The notes below the pieces were generated by a model that ran no database searches, was not told the DNA's origin, and saw nothing but the letters and a program-made list of their open reading frames with translations. DNA of 64,000 bases. It comes from Saprospiraceae bacterium (GTDB lineage Bacteria; Bacteroidota; Bacteroidia; Chitinophagales; Saprospiraceae). Shown in pieces: positions 54,099 through 61,581 of this stretch (the first letter of the stretch is position 1; every line of letters starts with the position of its first letter). The translations under genes were made by a program, and so were the position numbers. The stretch is from contig JADJLN010000001.1 of assembly GCA_016710115.1 (NCBI GenBank), forward strand, positions 248,001 to 312,000. The letters run 5' to 3'.

Positions 54099-54170
54099 TA
54101 TCACTAACACAGCATAAAACGGCAAGTGGGGCTAAATGCCCCACCTGCGTTTATGCCAACCGTTAGCGGT
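54099..54170 (+). other. attC-like site of cassette 1
   Basis: Outer arms TATCACTAAC...GTTAGCGGT share CTAAC/GTTAG. An unpaired spacer (ACA left, CAACC right) precedes the inner box GCATAAA/TTTATGC. Beyond it CGgCAaG pairs with CTGCG leaving two extrahelical bases, and GTGGGGC-taaat-GCCCCAC is the apical hairpin. This is the R-spacer-L-extrahelical-base layout of integron attC sites, about 70 bp long. The right arm belongs to cassette 2. Confidence 0.78.
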
Positions 54171-54321
54171 CATTGTGAAAGACAGCTCCTAAATAATACG
54201 ACCTTCCCGAAGCGATTTTTTTCGGACTTTCATTGTCAGTCTAAACATCCTTGTATCAAGTAGTTACTGCGGACTTATAATTGACGTTGGCGATTTTTTT
54301 TTGTTTTTCGTTGTTTATTTA

Positions 54322-54351
54322 TTGTTTATCAATATATTTATATTATCTTTG
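54322..54351 (+). promoter_or_regulatory. Promoter inside cassette 2
   Basis: TTG (54322-54324), a 19-bp spacer and TATCTTTG (54344-54351) fit the Bacteroidota consensus exactly. The DUF2975 start codon is 26 bp downstream. The cassette therefore carries its own promoter and does not depend on an upstream Pc-type promoter. Confidence 0.75.
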
Positions 54352-54376
54352 CATCAATTATTTAATCTTAAATTTT

Positions 54377-54913
54377 ATGACAAAGAAAAATGATGCTATC
54401 TTAAAAGTGTTACATGTTGTGTCTTGGATCGCCTTTATTGGGCTATGCATTGAGGCAGGAGCCTTGATTTTCAATTTCGTGTACGCTTTGTTCAAACCTA
54501 TTGCCAGCCATAATATCTATAAGGGGTTAGATCTCTCAGAAATGTATACAAACCATTTTCCCCAATTTATTGGTGTAATGAGTTTTGTGGTGGCACTGGT
54601 TATTCTAAAGGCTTACCTGTTTTACCTTGTAGTGAAGATTTTCCAGAAACTAAATCTGGTAAAACCTTTTGATGTTGAAATCTCAAAACTGATTGAAAAA
54701 ATAAGTTATGAAGCAATAGCTATAGCTGTTGTCAGCTTAATTGCTCATCAGTTTACCAAACGGCTTATACAAAACGGATATGAAGTGAGCCATGTAGAAA
54801 AGTACTGGAATGATGCGGCTGCATTTCTGATGATGGCTGTGATCCTTTTCATAATATCCCAGGTATTCAAAAAAGGAATTGAATTACAAAACGAAAATGA
54901 TTTAACTGTTTGA
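54377..54913 (+). CDS. DUF2975 membrane protein
   Basis: A 178-residue protein with four hydrophobic helices (about 10-35, 70-95, 118-133 and 148-168). It matches the DUF2975 layout, beginning with a helix after 'KKNDAILKVLHVVSW' and with the FQKLNLVKPFDVEISKLIEK loop typical of the family. DUF2975 genes are commonly followed by a small YozG-type HTH gene, as here 3 bp downstream. The pair's role is unknown; a membrane protein controlled by its own small regulator is the usual reading. The ATG at 54377 follows the promoter at 54322; the upstream extension to 54281 overlaps that promoter and was rejected. Confidence 0.82.
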   Translation: MTKKNDAILKVLHVVSWIAFIGLCIEAGALIFNFVYALFKPIASHNIYKGLDLSEMYTNHFPQFIGVMSFVVALVILKAYLFYLVVKIFQKLNLVKPFDVEISKLIEKISYEAIAIAVVSLIAHQFTKRLIQNGYEVSHVEKYWNDAAAFLMMAVILFIISQVFKKGIELQNENDLTV

Positions 54914-54916
54914 GTT

Positions 54917-55144
54917 ATGCCAATCATTGTAAACTTAGATGTGATGATGGCAAAGCGTAAAATCTCTCTCAATGAACTTTCAGAAAGAGTTGATTTGACA
55001 TTATCAAACCTTTCCATTTTAAAGACAGGAAAGGCAAAAGCAATTCGTTTTAGTACATTGGAATCTATATGTAAAGCCTTGGACTGCCAACCAGCTGACA
55101 TTTTAGAATATAGAAACGATGATGGTAAAACAACGAACCGCTAA
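54917..55144 (+). CDS. Small Xre/YozG-type HTH regulator
   Basis: A 75-residue DNA-binding protein that is almost only a helix-turn-helix: VNLDVMMAKRKISLNELSER, 'LTLSNLSILKTGKAKAIRFS' and 'LESICKALDCQPADILEY'. It is the usual partner of DUF2975 and probably regulates the promoter at 54322. Its TAA stop codon lies in the outer arm of the cassette's attC-like site, the typical position of cassette gene ends. Confidence 0.88.
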   Translation: MPIIVNLDVMMAKRKISLNELSERVDLTLSNLSILKTGKAKAIRFSTLESICKALDCQPADILEYRNDDGKTTNR

Positions 55145-55273
55145 CAGCGGTTTGGCAAAAGGCGGGCTGACGTGCTTCGTAGAAACATTTGTGCTAAAAC
55201 AGACATTTGATTTTCGTATGAACTTTGGTGCTAAAAATCCCGCCCATCGCCAATCTGCAAACCGTTATCGGTT
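55136..55273 (+). other. attC-like site of cassette 2
   Basis: Outer arms AACCGCTAAC and GTTATCGGTT. Inner boxes TTGGC/GCCAA and GGCGGG/CCCGCC pair across a long terminal segment of about 65 bp. It shares AGGCGGGxTGACGTGC and AAACCGTT with the site at 56354, as repeats of one family do. The left arm is the reverse complement of the 5' end of cassette 2 at 54162 (GTTAGCGGT, 9 bp); the right arm is the 5' end of cassette 3. Confidence 0.78.
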
Positions 55274-55289
55274 ATTTTAGACACCCAAA

Positions 55290-55982
55290 ATGAAAACAAG
55301 CCACATAAGCAAACAAGAAATTCAGAAGGGTGAAGACGTAAAAGGTCAGGACATCAGAGAAGGAATTTTCAATCTAATCAAATCCGAATTCCCGGACTTT
55401 GACCAAAACGATTTTATAACTATAGATGAACTAAATCATTACAGACGACTTTATTTGACATCACTAATTACTCAAGAAAAAGGAGAAATTGCAGTAATTG
55501 ATAGAGATGTAATGGAAGCAATAAAAAATAATTCCATTCTTTCCGAAAACATTCAGGACGAAATAGAAGCAGACCTCACATTCGGACAAAAACTTGCTGA
55601 CAAGGTTGCTGCATTTGGTGGTAGTTGGACATTCATTATCACTTTTTTTTCTTTCATTTTAATCTGGATGATTATTAATATTTGGTTTTTAGCCACACGA
55701 CCATTTGACCCATTCCCATTTATACTTCTTAATCTTATTCTTTCTTGTTTGGCGGCAATTCAAGCACCAATTATTATGATGAGCCAAAATAGACAGGAAC
55801 AAAAAGACAGGCAAAGAAGCGAACACGATTACAAAATCAATTTAAAGGCAGAACTTGAAATAAAATTGTTGAGTGAAAAAATAGACCATTTATTGGCTCA
55901 TCAGAACAAAAAATTATTGGAAATTCAAGAAGTTCAAACGGACTATTTAGAGGACCTAATGAAAGAAATGAGAAAGAAATGA
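55290..55982 (+). CDS. DUF1003 membrane protein
   Basis: A 230-residue protein. The centre is a clear DUF1003 domain with two transmembrane helices: ADKVAAFGGSWTFIITFF, 'FDPFPFILLNLILSCLAAIQ', then APIIMMSQNRQEQKDRQRSE. The N-terminal 90 residues are cytosolic and charged; the last 40 form a coiled coil (LSEKIDHLLAHQNKKLLEI). The function of DUF1003 is unknown. Four-base overlap with the next gene (ATGA), so both are coupled inside cassette 3. Confidence 0.9.
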   Translation: MKTSHISKQEIQKGEDVKGQDIREGIFNLIKSEFPDFDQNDFITIDELNHYRRLYLTSLITQEKGEIAVIDRDVMEAIKNNSILSENIQDEIEADLTFGQKLADKVAAFGGSWTFIITFFSFILIWMIINIWFLATRPFDPFPFILLNLILSCLAAIQAPIIMMSQNRQEQKDRQRSEHDYKINLKAELEIKLLSEKIDHLLAHQNKKLLEIQEVQTDYLEDLMKEMRKK

Positions 55983-56335
55983 AATTAGAAAACCGCAGAC
56001 AGAAGGTAACACCGTTACCTTACTTCTTATTCAGACTTGGAAGGTATGGACTATTTGCTTTAGGGTTAATTGTGTTTTCTGTTTTGTTAGGGACATTTGG
56101 ATACCATCATTTTGGACAATTTTCTTGGCTTGACAGTTTTCATATGGCTTGTATGATTTTGACAGGTATGGGACCGGTTGTAGAAATGACAACACCGACA
56201 GCAAAAATATTTTCATCTATGTATGCTCTTTACAGTAGAGTGGCCTTTTTAAGTATAACAGCAGTTTTCTTTGCACCTATAATTCATAGACTTCTGCACA
56301 TCTTACACGTAGAACAAGACGAAAATGAAAACTAA
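55979..56335 (+). CDS. Small two-helix protein resembling a potassium-channel pore domain
   Basis: A 118-residue membrane protein: helix about 24-43 (YGLFALGLIVFSVLLGTFGY), a re-entrant-like segment with ILTGMGPVVEMTTPTAKIFS, and a second helix about 85-103 (VAFLSITAVFFAPIIHRLLH). The order helix-pore loop-helix and the 'YALYSRVAF' and 'HRLLHILHVE' ends resemble bacterial two-helix ion-channel-like proteins, but the selectivity filter TVGYG is replaced by GMGPV. Potassium conduction is therefore unlikely as is. Translationally coupled to the DUF1003 gene. Confidence 0.6.
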   Translation: MKLENRRQKVTPLPYFLFRLGRYGLFALGLIVFSVLLGTFGYHHFGQFSWLDSFHMACMILTGMGPVVEMTTPTAKIFSSMYALYSRVAFLSITAVFFAPIIHRLLHILHVEQDENEN

Positions 56336-56353
56336 CAAAAGGAGAAGAAAAAC

Positions 56354-56490
56354 AACCGATAACATGGGTTTTGCTTCAGGCGGGGTGACGTGCAAACTTG
56401 ACGCATTGTGCTACTATTCAAGTTCAGTGCTTGTTGACAATTTTGTGCTCCGAAACCCGCCCGAACGCAAAGCCCGAAACCGTTGAACAA
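56354..56490 (+). other. attC-like site of cassette 3
   Basis: AACCGATAAC on the left; inner boxes GGGTTTTGC/GCAAAGCCC and TTCAGGCGGG/CCCGCCCGAA; AAACCGTTGAAC on the right. The left arm is the reverse complement of the 5' end of cassette 3 (GTTATCGGTT). The right arm differs (GTTGAACA), as expected because everything 3' of the cut belongs to the flank rather than to another cassette. The remaining 150 bp to the next gene (56491-56644) hold nothing I recognise. Confidence 0.78.
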
Positions 56491-56644
56491 TCCCCCTCCA
56501 TAATTCCGATAATACGAAGACAGCGTTATGGACAAATATGCTGTCGTGAGCGACAATGATGAAAGGGGTAGGAATGAACCTGCTCAGGTAGGATTGCATG
56601 TGTAAACATCCCCCAAAAACAGTTCAGATCACAGGTTGAATCAA

Positions 56645-57583
56645 CTAGACTCTCCCCCCCAACAACAACCCCAGCCACTTCCAGCGTAAATACCCCACCC
56701 GGAAGAAAGGTATCTGACTGGCTCCGAAATCCCGCCGGACGCGCTCTACCGGTTCGATCATGCTGCCCATAAAGTCGAAATAGCGAAGACCAGGTTGTCG
56801 CAGGGCCCATTCCAGAGCCTCCCACACCAGAAGGACAAAGGCCCCGGATGCGCGGAGATCCGGATCGGTGCCGGCCATCAACAGATACACGGTGTGTTCA
56901 TCACGCACCAGATACAGCCCGGCATGCACCTGCCCGGTCTGCCTGTCCCTTGCAAGTAGAATGGTTTGTCGATCTTCTTTTCTGGCTGCTTCATCCAATC
57001 GTGCCAGAACAGACCAGGGCACCGGGTTGGCCATGTTCTGGCGGCGGTAGGTCATCTCGTGGACAGCATGAAATGCCTGAAGATCCCCATCCCCATCCAC
57101 AGTGACCATTTCCTGTGCCTTGGGAATCTTCCGTTGGCGGTATTCTGCCGTCATGTTTTCACGTATCTGTTCTTTCCCCTGGGAAAGATCGATGCGATAG
57201 GAGTACCGGGTCCATTGCCTGAATCCCAACCAGTATAGAGGAAGCCAGTTCGTCAGTGAATAGGGGGTGTCCTGTCGGAAGATCAACTGTCTGGGTATTT
57301 GCTCCCACAGTGCAGGGATCAATTTGTATCGCTGCCGGTCATTGTCGAAGTCGGGGTGGAAAACCGGACCCATCATCCGCACCAGAAGCGGCATGGTCAC
57401 ATAGCGGAAAGGACCCTTCTTTTTTGGATAATAGGGCCAGGCCGCCACGTCCTTACCGCCTCTTTCCTGCAGGACAACCTGCCATCCCGGTGCCAGGGCA
57501 TCGAGATACCAGGGTTCCATAAAGACCGGAAGGTCAGGAACCTGTGCACAGAAGATCGCATACCGTTGCCGGGAATCCATCAT
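56645..57583 (-). CDS. FemAB/GNAT-like acyltransferase, intact copy
   Basis: A 312-residue cytosolic protein of the Acetyltransf_6/FemAB-like type. The C-terminal GNAT fold shows 'TVYLLMAGTDPDLRASGAFV', 'ALRQPGLRYFDFMGSMIEPV', 'RVRRDFGASQIPFFRVGYLR'. The N-terminal half is another such domain (FMEPWYLDALAPGWQVVL). Members transfer acyl or aminoacyl groups in cell-envelope synthesis. Its stop-proximal 215 bp are duplicated as the truncated copy at 49106, bracketing the accessory region as direct repeats. The ATG at 57583 overlaps the O-methyltransferase stop (ATGA), so the true operon partner is that gene. Confidence 0.82.
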   Translation of the reverse strand: MMDSRQRYAIFCAQVPDLPVFMEPWYLDALAPGWQVVLQERGGKDVAAWPYYPKKKGPFRYVTMPLLVRMMGPVFHPDFDNDRQRYKLIPALWEQIPRQLIFRQDTPYSLTNWLPLYWLGFRQWTRYSYRIDLSQGKEQIRENMTAEYRQRKIPKAQEMVTVDGDGDLQAFHAVHEMTYRRQNMANPVPWSVLARLDEAARKEDRQTILLARDRQTGQVHAGLYLVRDEHTVYLLMAGTDPDLRASGAFVLLVWEALEWALRQPGLRYFDFMGSMIEPVERVRRDFGASQIPFFRVGYLRWKWLGLLLGGRV

Positions 57584-58221
57584 GGCAATTTTCGGGCTAC
57601 GGACAAGCCATCGCGCAATGGAAGGATCACCTGTTCTATGCGCGGATCATGGGCCAGTTTCTGATTGTAGGCATCCAGCGCCCGGGTATCTTCATCCTGA
57701 TCTGTGTCCAGGACCTTGCCGCTCCACAGGACATTGTCCGACAGAATGAGGCCGCCCGGGTTGATCTTGTCAAAAGCCAGATCAAAATAGACCGGGTAAT
57801 CCGGTTTGTGTGCATCCAGAAAGACGAGATCGAACGGGCCGGTAAGATCCGGGATGATATCCAGCGCACTCCCGATATGCAACCGGATCCGATCGGCAAG
57901 ACCGGCTTTTTCGACATAGCGCCGGATCATGGGCGCTCTTTCCTCATCCACTTCGATCGTCTCGATTACGCCCCCGGGTGCCAGACCCTGTGCCAGGCAA
58001 ATGGCGCTGTATCCCGTAAACGTCCCCACTTCGAGAATCCGTTTGGGGGCGATGAGCTGGCTGATCAGGGTCAGAAACCGACCCTGCCAGGCACCTGTCA
58101 GCATCTGTGGATACATGGTCTTGAGGTGGGTTTCGCGTTCCAGCTCATCCAGAACGGACGAGACTGGTGTACTCCATCGGCTGCAATAGTCTTCCAAACG
58201 GGCATCTACGATCTGCGGCAT
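57580..58221 (-). CDS. Class I SAM-dependent O-methyltransferase
   Basis: A 213-residue protein of the family 3 O-methyltransferases (caffeoyl-CoA/catechol type). Motif I is in ILEVGTFTGYSAICLAQGL, the acidic loop is VIETIEVDEE, and the metal-binding Asp pair lies in 'FDLVFLDAHKPDYPVYFDLAF' and 'LILSDNVLWSG'. The ATG at 58221 (MPQIVDARLEDY) was preferred to an extension of 11 residues. First gene of an operon with the FemAB-like gene. Confidence 0.92.
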   Translation of the reverse strand: MPQIVDARLEDYCSRWSTPVSSVLDELERETHLKTMYPQMLTGAWQGRFLTLISQLIAPKRILEVGTFTGYSAICLAQGLAPGGVIETIEVDEERAPMIRRYVEKAGLADRIRLHIGSALDIIPDLTGPFDLVFLDAHKPDYPVYFDLAFDKINPGGLILSDNVLWSGKVLDTDQDEDTRALDAYNQKLAHDPRIEQVILPLRDGLSVARKLP

Positions 58222-58293
58222 GCATTGTATTTTGCGGAAAATTAGCCCGACCACGGGGAATACCCAAATTCAATACCGGATAATGGTTCGCCC

Positions 58294-60141
58294 ATGATCA
58301 TTTCTTTTCGCCGTGTGCTGCTGCTTCTGCTCGGGTTTTCCCTCGTCTGGAGTATTCTTCACCACCAGGTAGCAGAGGGTAAATCCCGGGTGATCACCTG
58401 GGACAGCTACGGGTATTACCTCTATTTACCCGCCATTCTCAAGTTCGGAGACATTTCGGACTTTGCTTTTGTACAGGAACACCTCGATCTGTACAAGCCT
58501 TCCGATACAGCCTATCAGATCTTTGAAAAGGATGGTCAGACAACGCCGACCTATACCATGGGTGTGGCCATCCTCTGGCTGCCGTTTTATGCGATCGCCG
58601 ATCTTTGGGCCTCTGTTGACCCCCGATTTCCGGCAGACGGGCTTTCGCAACCCTATCAATGGATGGTCATCCTGGCTGGCTTGACCTGGCTGGCGCTCGG
58701 TCTATTCTGGCTCCATGCTTTCCTGGGCCGATACCTGCAACCCCGAACGGTGCTGATCACCCTGTCCATCCTGGTACTGGGGACAAACCTGTTTTATTAC
58801 ACGACTGTCCAACCGGGCATGCCCCACGTGTACCTGTTTGCTCTTTACGCCGGTTTGTTATTGCTCCTGGAGCGCTTGTATGCATCCCCGACATGGGGAA
58901 AAGGAGTCCTGCTCGGCTTCTGTCTGGCCGTTATGGCCCTCTGCCGTCCTTCCGAAGCACTGGCTGTGATCCTGGTCGCCGGGTTTCTATGGCAAAAAGC
59001 AGGCAACTTGACCGCGTTGGGCAAGTGGATCCGGCTTCACTGGCCGGTTTTGGGAGTGGCCGTTCTGGCTGGCCTGGTGACGATCTTCCCGCAAATGCTG
59101 ATCTGGAAGTGGACCACCGGGCAATGGATCTATAATACCTATGCCGCCTACGGGCATACCTTTGATCTCACCCGACCTCATCTGCTGGACGGCCTGTTCA
59201 GTTACCGGAAAGGGTGGCTGGTGTACACGCCCCTGATGATCCTCGGAGTGGCTGGTTTGATCCCCTTAGTCAGAAAAAGAAATACATGGGCCTGGCCTGT
59301 AGTCCTGTTTTTTATCGCCAATCTGTGGATCGTACTCAGCTGGCATATCTGGTGGTATGCGGGGTCCTTCGGTATGCGTGCCCTGGTGCAATCCTGCGCG
59401 GTACTGGCCCTCCCGCTCGGTATGGGTTGGGAAGCCTGGAGCGGGACATCCTGGCGAAGATCGTTTCTTCCAGCACTTGTCTTCCTCGCTTGCGGGTTGA
59501 ATCTGTTCCAGTCCTGGCAGATCGAAAACGGAATATTGAAAAGTGACCAGATGAACAGGCCTTATTATTGGGCTGCATTTGGCAAGGTGAATCCTGACCG
59601 TTCGATGTTGCGGTGGCTGAATATTCCGGAAGGGCCGGCTAATTCTCCCCTGTTTGCAGAACAGATCGTGCAACTACATGCCTCACGCGACTCGACGCGG
59701 CAGGCAGAATGGGTGCAGGACCGAATGGCCTGGCCTGTCCGGGGCACGGACCAGTACAGTCCGACCATCCGGATCACCCTGACCGATACGCTGGCCCGGG
59801 AATGGTCCGGCCAATGGTTGCAACTATCCGCCTGGATCCATGTGGGTGACGATACAGCACCGGGCGAGCGAGGGGCCCATCTTGCATTTCATCTCCAACA
59901 ACCGGAAGGCGATGGTGCGTGGTACGGTATGCAACTGGTGCGCATGGCTGAACCGGGAGGCTGGTGGCCGGTTCAATACGAGGTAAAGATGCCGGAAAAC
60001 CTCCGGGCAGGGGATGCCATCGTCGCCGTCGTCTGGGTGCCCGACAGTCCCGATCGGTTCTGGGTTAACGATATCACGTTGAGCCGGTTGTTTTTTAGAA
60101 GCATCGCTGTTGGAAACAGGTTGCCTCACCCTGGATTCTGA
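58294..60141 (+). CDS. GT-C-like membrane protein
   Basis: A 615-residue membrane protein with about ten transmembrane helices in the first 430 residues (for example LLLLLGFSLVWSILHH, VLGTNLFYYTTVQPGM, FIANLWIVLSWHIWWYAGS) and a beta-sandwich-like C-terminal domain of about 190 residues. The first external loop begins 'SRVITWDSYGYYLYLPAIL' with the conserved acidic pair found in Bacteroidota GT-C glycosyltransferase relatives (ArnT/PMT-like). Transfer of a lipid-linked sugar is inferred; the acceptor is unknown. Confidence 0.72.
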   Translation: MIISFRRVLLLLLGFSLVWSILHHQVAEGKSRVITWDSYGYYLYLPAILKFGDISDFAFVQEHLDLYKPSDTAYQIFEKDGQTTPTYTMGVAILWLPFYAIADLWASVDPRFPADGLSQPYQWMVILAGLTWLALGLFWLHAFLGRYLQPRTVLITLSILVLGTNLFYYTTVQPGMPHVYLFALYAGLLLLLERLYASPTWGKGVLLGFCLAVMALCRPSEALAVILVAGFLWQKAGNLTALGKWIRLHWPVLGVAVLAGLVTIFPQMLIWKWTTGQWIYNTYAAYGHTFDLTRPHLLDGLFSYRKGWLVYTPLMILGVAGLIPLVRKRNTWAWPVVLFFIANLWIVLSWHIWWYAGSFGMRALVQSCAVLALPLGMGWEAWSGTSWRRSFLPALVFLACGLNLFQSWQIENGILKSDQMNRPYYWAAFGKVNPDRSMLRWLNIPEGPANSPLFAEQIVQLHASRDSTRQAEWVQDRMAWPVRGTDQYSPTIRITLTDTLAREWSGQWLQLSAWIHVGDDTAPGERGAHLAFHLQQPEGDGAWYGMQLVRMAEPGGWWPVQYEVKMPENLRAGDAIVAVVWVPDSPDRFWVNDITLSRLFFRSIAVGNRLPHPGF

Positions 60142-60157
60142 TTTACCTTCGCTGATT

Positions 60158-60472
60158 ATGATCTGGAAACTACTCGTCCTGTTCGCTCTTTTTGCTTCTG
60201 TCACTCTGTGGGCATGTACGGATAAGCCAGCTGCGCCATCGGTAAGGGATGCTGCTGCAGTGTACACCCAATACTGTGTCCTCTGTCATGGAGCAGATGG
60301 CCGCCGGGGCCTGAATGGCGCCGGTGACCTGACCGCATCCACCCTTCCCCTGGAGCAACGCATCCAGCAGATCACTCACGGGAAAGGCCTGATGACGCCG
60401 TATGCCGGAATCCTGACCCCGGAAGAGATCGAAGCCGTCGCCCGATATACCCTTACGTTAGCCAGCCAATGA
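60158..60472 (+). CDS. Small c-type cytochrome lipoprotein
   Basis: A 104-residue protein: lipoprotein signal (lipobox LWAC), then a cytochrome c domain with the heme motif CVLCHG and a later Met (GLMTPYAG) as the likely sixth ligand. Single heme. The ATG at 60158 gives the signal peptide; the frame extends upstream over the preceding stop. Coupled to anmK by an ATGA overlap. Confidence 0.9.
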   Translation: MIWKLLVLFALFASVTLWACTDKPAAPSVRDAAAVYTQYCVLCHGADGRRGLNGAGDLTASTLPLEQRIQQITHGKGLMTPYAGILTPEEIEAVARYTLTLASQ

Positions 60473-61581
60473 CCGATCATCTTGTCACCGGGTTGATGTC
60501 AGGATCGTCGCTGGACGGTATTGATCTGGCAACCATCCGATTCTCCTATTCCCCGGATCCGGATGTTCCACTCCAGTGGAGCATCATTGCCGCGGAGACA
60601 GTGCCTTATCCGGATGGATGGCCGGCCCGACTGAAAGCCTTGCCTCAGGCCACAGCAGTGGAACTGGCCACTGTCCATGCAGGATTGGGCAATCTCTATG
60701 GGGAGATGATTCGCGACTTTCATCAGCGTCATCTGGTCACGCCGGATCTGGTTGCGTCACATGGACATACTGTCTTTCACATGCCGAAGGGAGAGCCTGC
60801 CTTTTCCACACAGATCGGGGATGGTGCCTGGATTGCGGCTCATACAGAGGTGCCGGTGGTTTGCGATTTTCGAAATGGAGACATCGCACGCGGAGGACAG
60901 GGCGGACCGATGGCCCCATTGGCTGACAAGCTGCTCTTTCCCGGCTACGGGGCATGGCTCAATCTGGGTGGTATTGTCAATATTTCCACGATACAGGAAA
61001 GCGAGTGGTCGGGATGGGATATCTATGCATGCAACCAGTTGCTCAATGCACTTGCCTTGCAGGCAGGCCAGGATATGGATCACGATGGCCGTTTGGCCCG
61101 GGACGGGGTGATTCTTGAGGGCCTGATGGACAGGGCCATGGACCATCCCTGGCTGCAGGTGGCTCCACCCAAAACACTGGATAACCGGGAAGTCCATATC
61201 GGAATGGTAGCCCATTTTCTGAATTTTGAAGGCAGTCCGGAAGACAAGCTTCATACGGCTGTCGAGTGCATTCGTGCATGTATCGTGCGGTCCATGCCTG
61301 AGCGGTCTGCACAGAATCCGGGGCAGGTTCTGGTCACCGGAGGAGGGGCGCGCAACACGTGGCTGATGAAGCGGCTGACAGACGGGTTGCGGCAAGTCCA
61401 TTGGCAGGTGGTAGTGCCAGAGAATGAGATCATCGATTTCAAGGAATCGGCATTGATCGCGTTAGCCGGTTTGTGGCGTTGGTTGGGAAAATCCAACTTC
61501 CTTAGCGGGGTGACCGGCGCTGATCGCGATGCCTGTGGTGGTGCGGTCTATCTTCCGCGGAACACCTACCTTCGGTCCTGA
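60469..61581 (+). CDS. anmK: Anhydro-N-acetylmuramic acid kinase
   Basis: A 370-residue sugar kinase, the usual family length. N-terminal TGLMSGSSLDGIDLATI is the phosphate-binding signature. 'VASHGHTVFHMPKGE', 'VCDFRNGDIARGGQGGPMAP' and 'LNLGGIVNIS' follow, and the C-terminal VLVTGGGARNTWLMKRL is the adenosine motif. It converts anhydro-MurNAc to MurNAc-6-phosphate in murein recycling. It overlaps the next gene's start by one base. Confidence 0.95.
   Translation: MTDHLVTGLMSGSSLDGIDLATIRFSYSPDPDVPLQWSIIAAETVPYPDGWPARLKALPQATAVELATVHAGLGNLYGEMIRDFHQRHLVTPDLVASHGHTVFHMPKGEPAFSTQIGDGAWIAAHTEVPVVCDFRNGDIARGGQGGPMAPLADKLLFPGYGAWLNLGGIVNISTIQESEWSGWDIYACNQLLNALALQAGQDMDHDGRLARDGVILEGLMDRAMDHPWLQVAPPKTLDNREVHIGMVAHFLNFEGSPEDKLHTAVECIRACIVRSMPERSAQNPGQVLVTGGGARNTWLMKRLTDGLRQVHWQVVVPENEIIDFKESALIALAGLWRWLGKSNFLSGVTGADRDACGGAVYLPRNTYLRS

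Larger units (their letters stand above)
51346..56482 (+). mobile_element. Integron-like array of three gene cassettes without a visible integrase
   Basis: Three consecutive same-strand cassettes: 51346-54162 (metalloprotease + lipoprotein), 54163-55264 (DUF2975 + HTH) and 55265-56482 (DUF1003 + channel-like). Each ends in a palindrome with attC architecture: outer TAAC/GTTA pairs, unpaired spacer, inner box, then a hairpin with unpaired bases. In every cassette the 5' end (GTTAGTGATA, GTTAGCGGT, GTTATCGGTT) is the exact reverse complement of the outer left arm of its own 3' site, as expected if a circle was inserted by cutting G^TT. No intI gene is in the window, so it is best called CALIN-like. 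Confidence 0.8.

Noticed and set aside
51346..56482. Prophage or ICE
   Set aside because: No phage structural, conjugation, integrase or transposase gene is seen; the palindromic junctions fit cassettes better.
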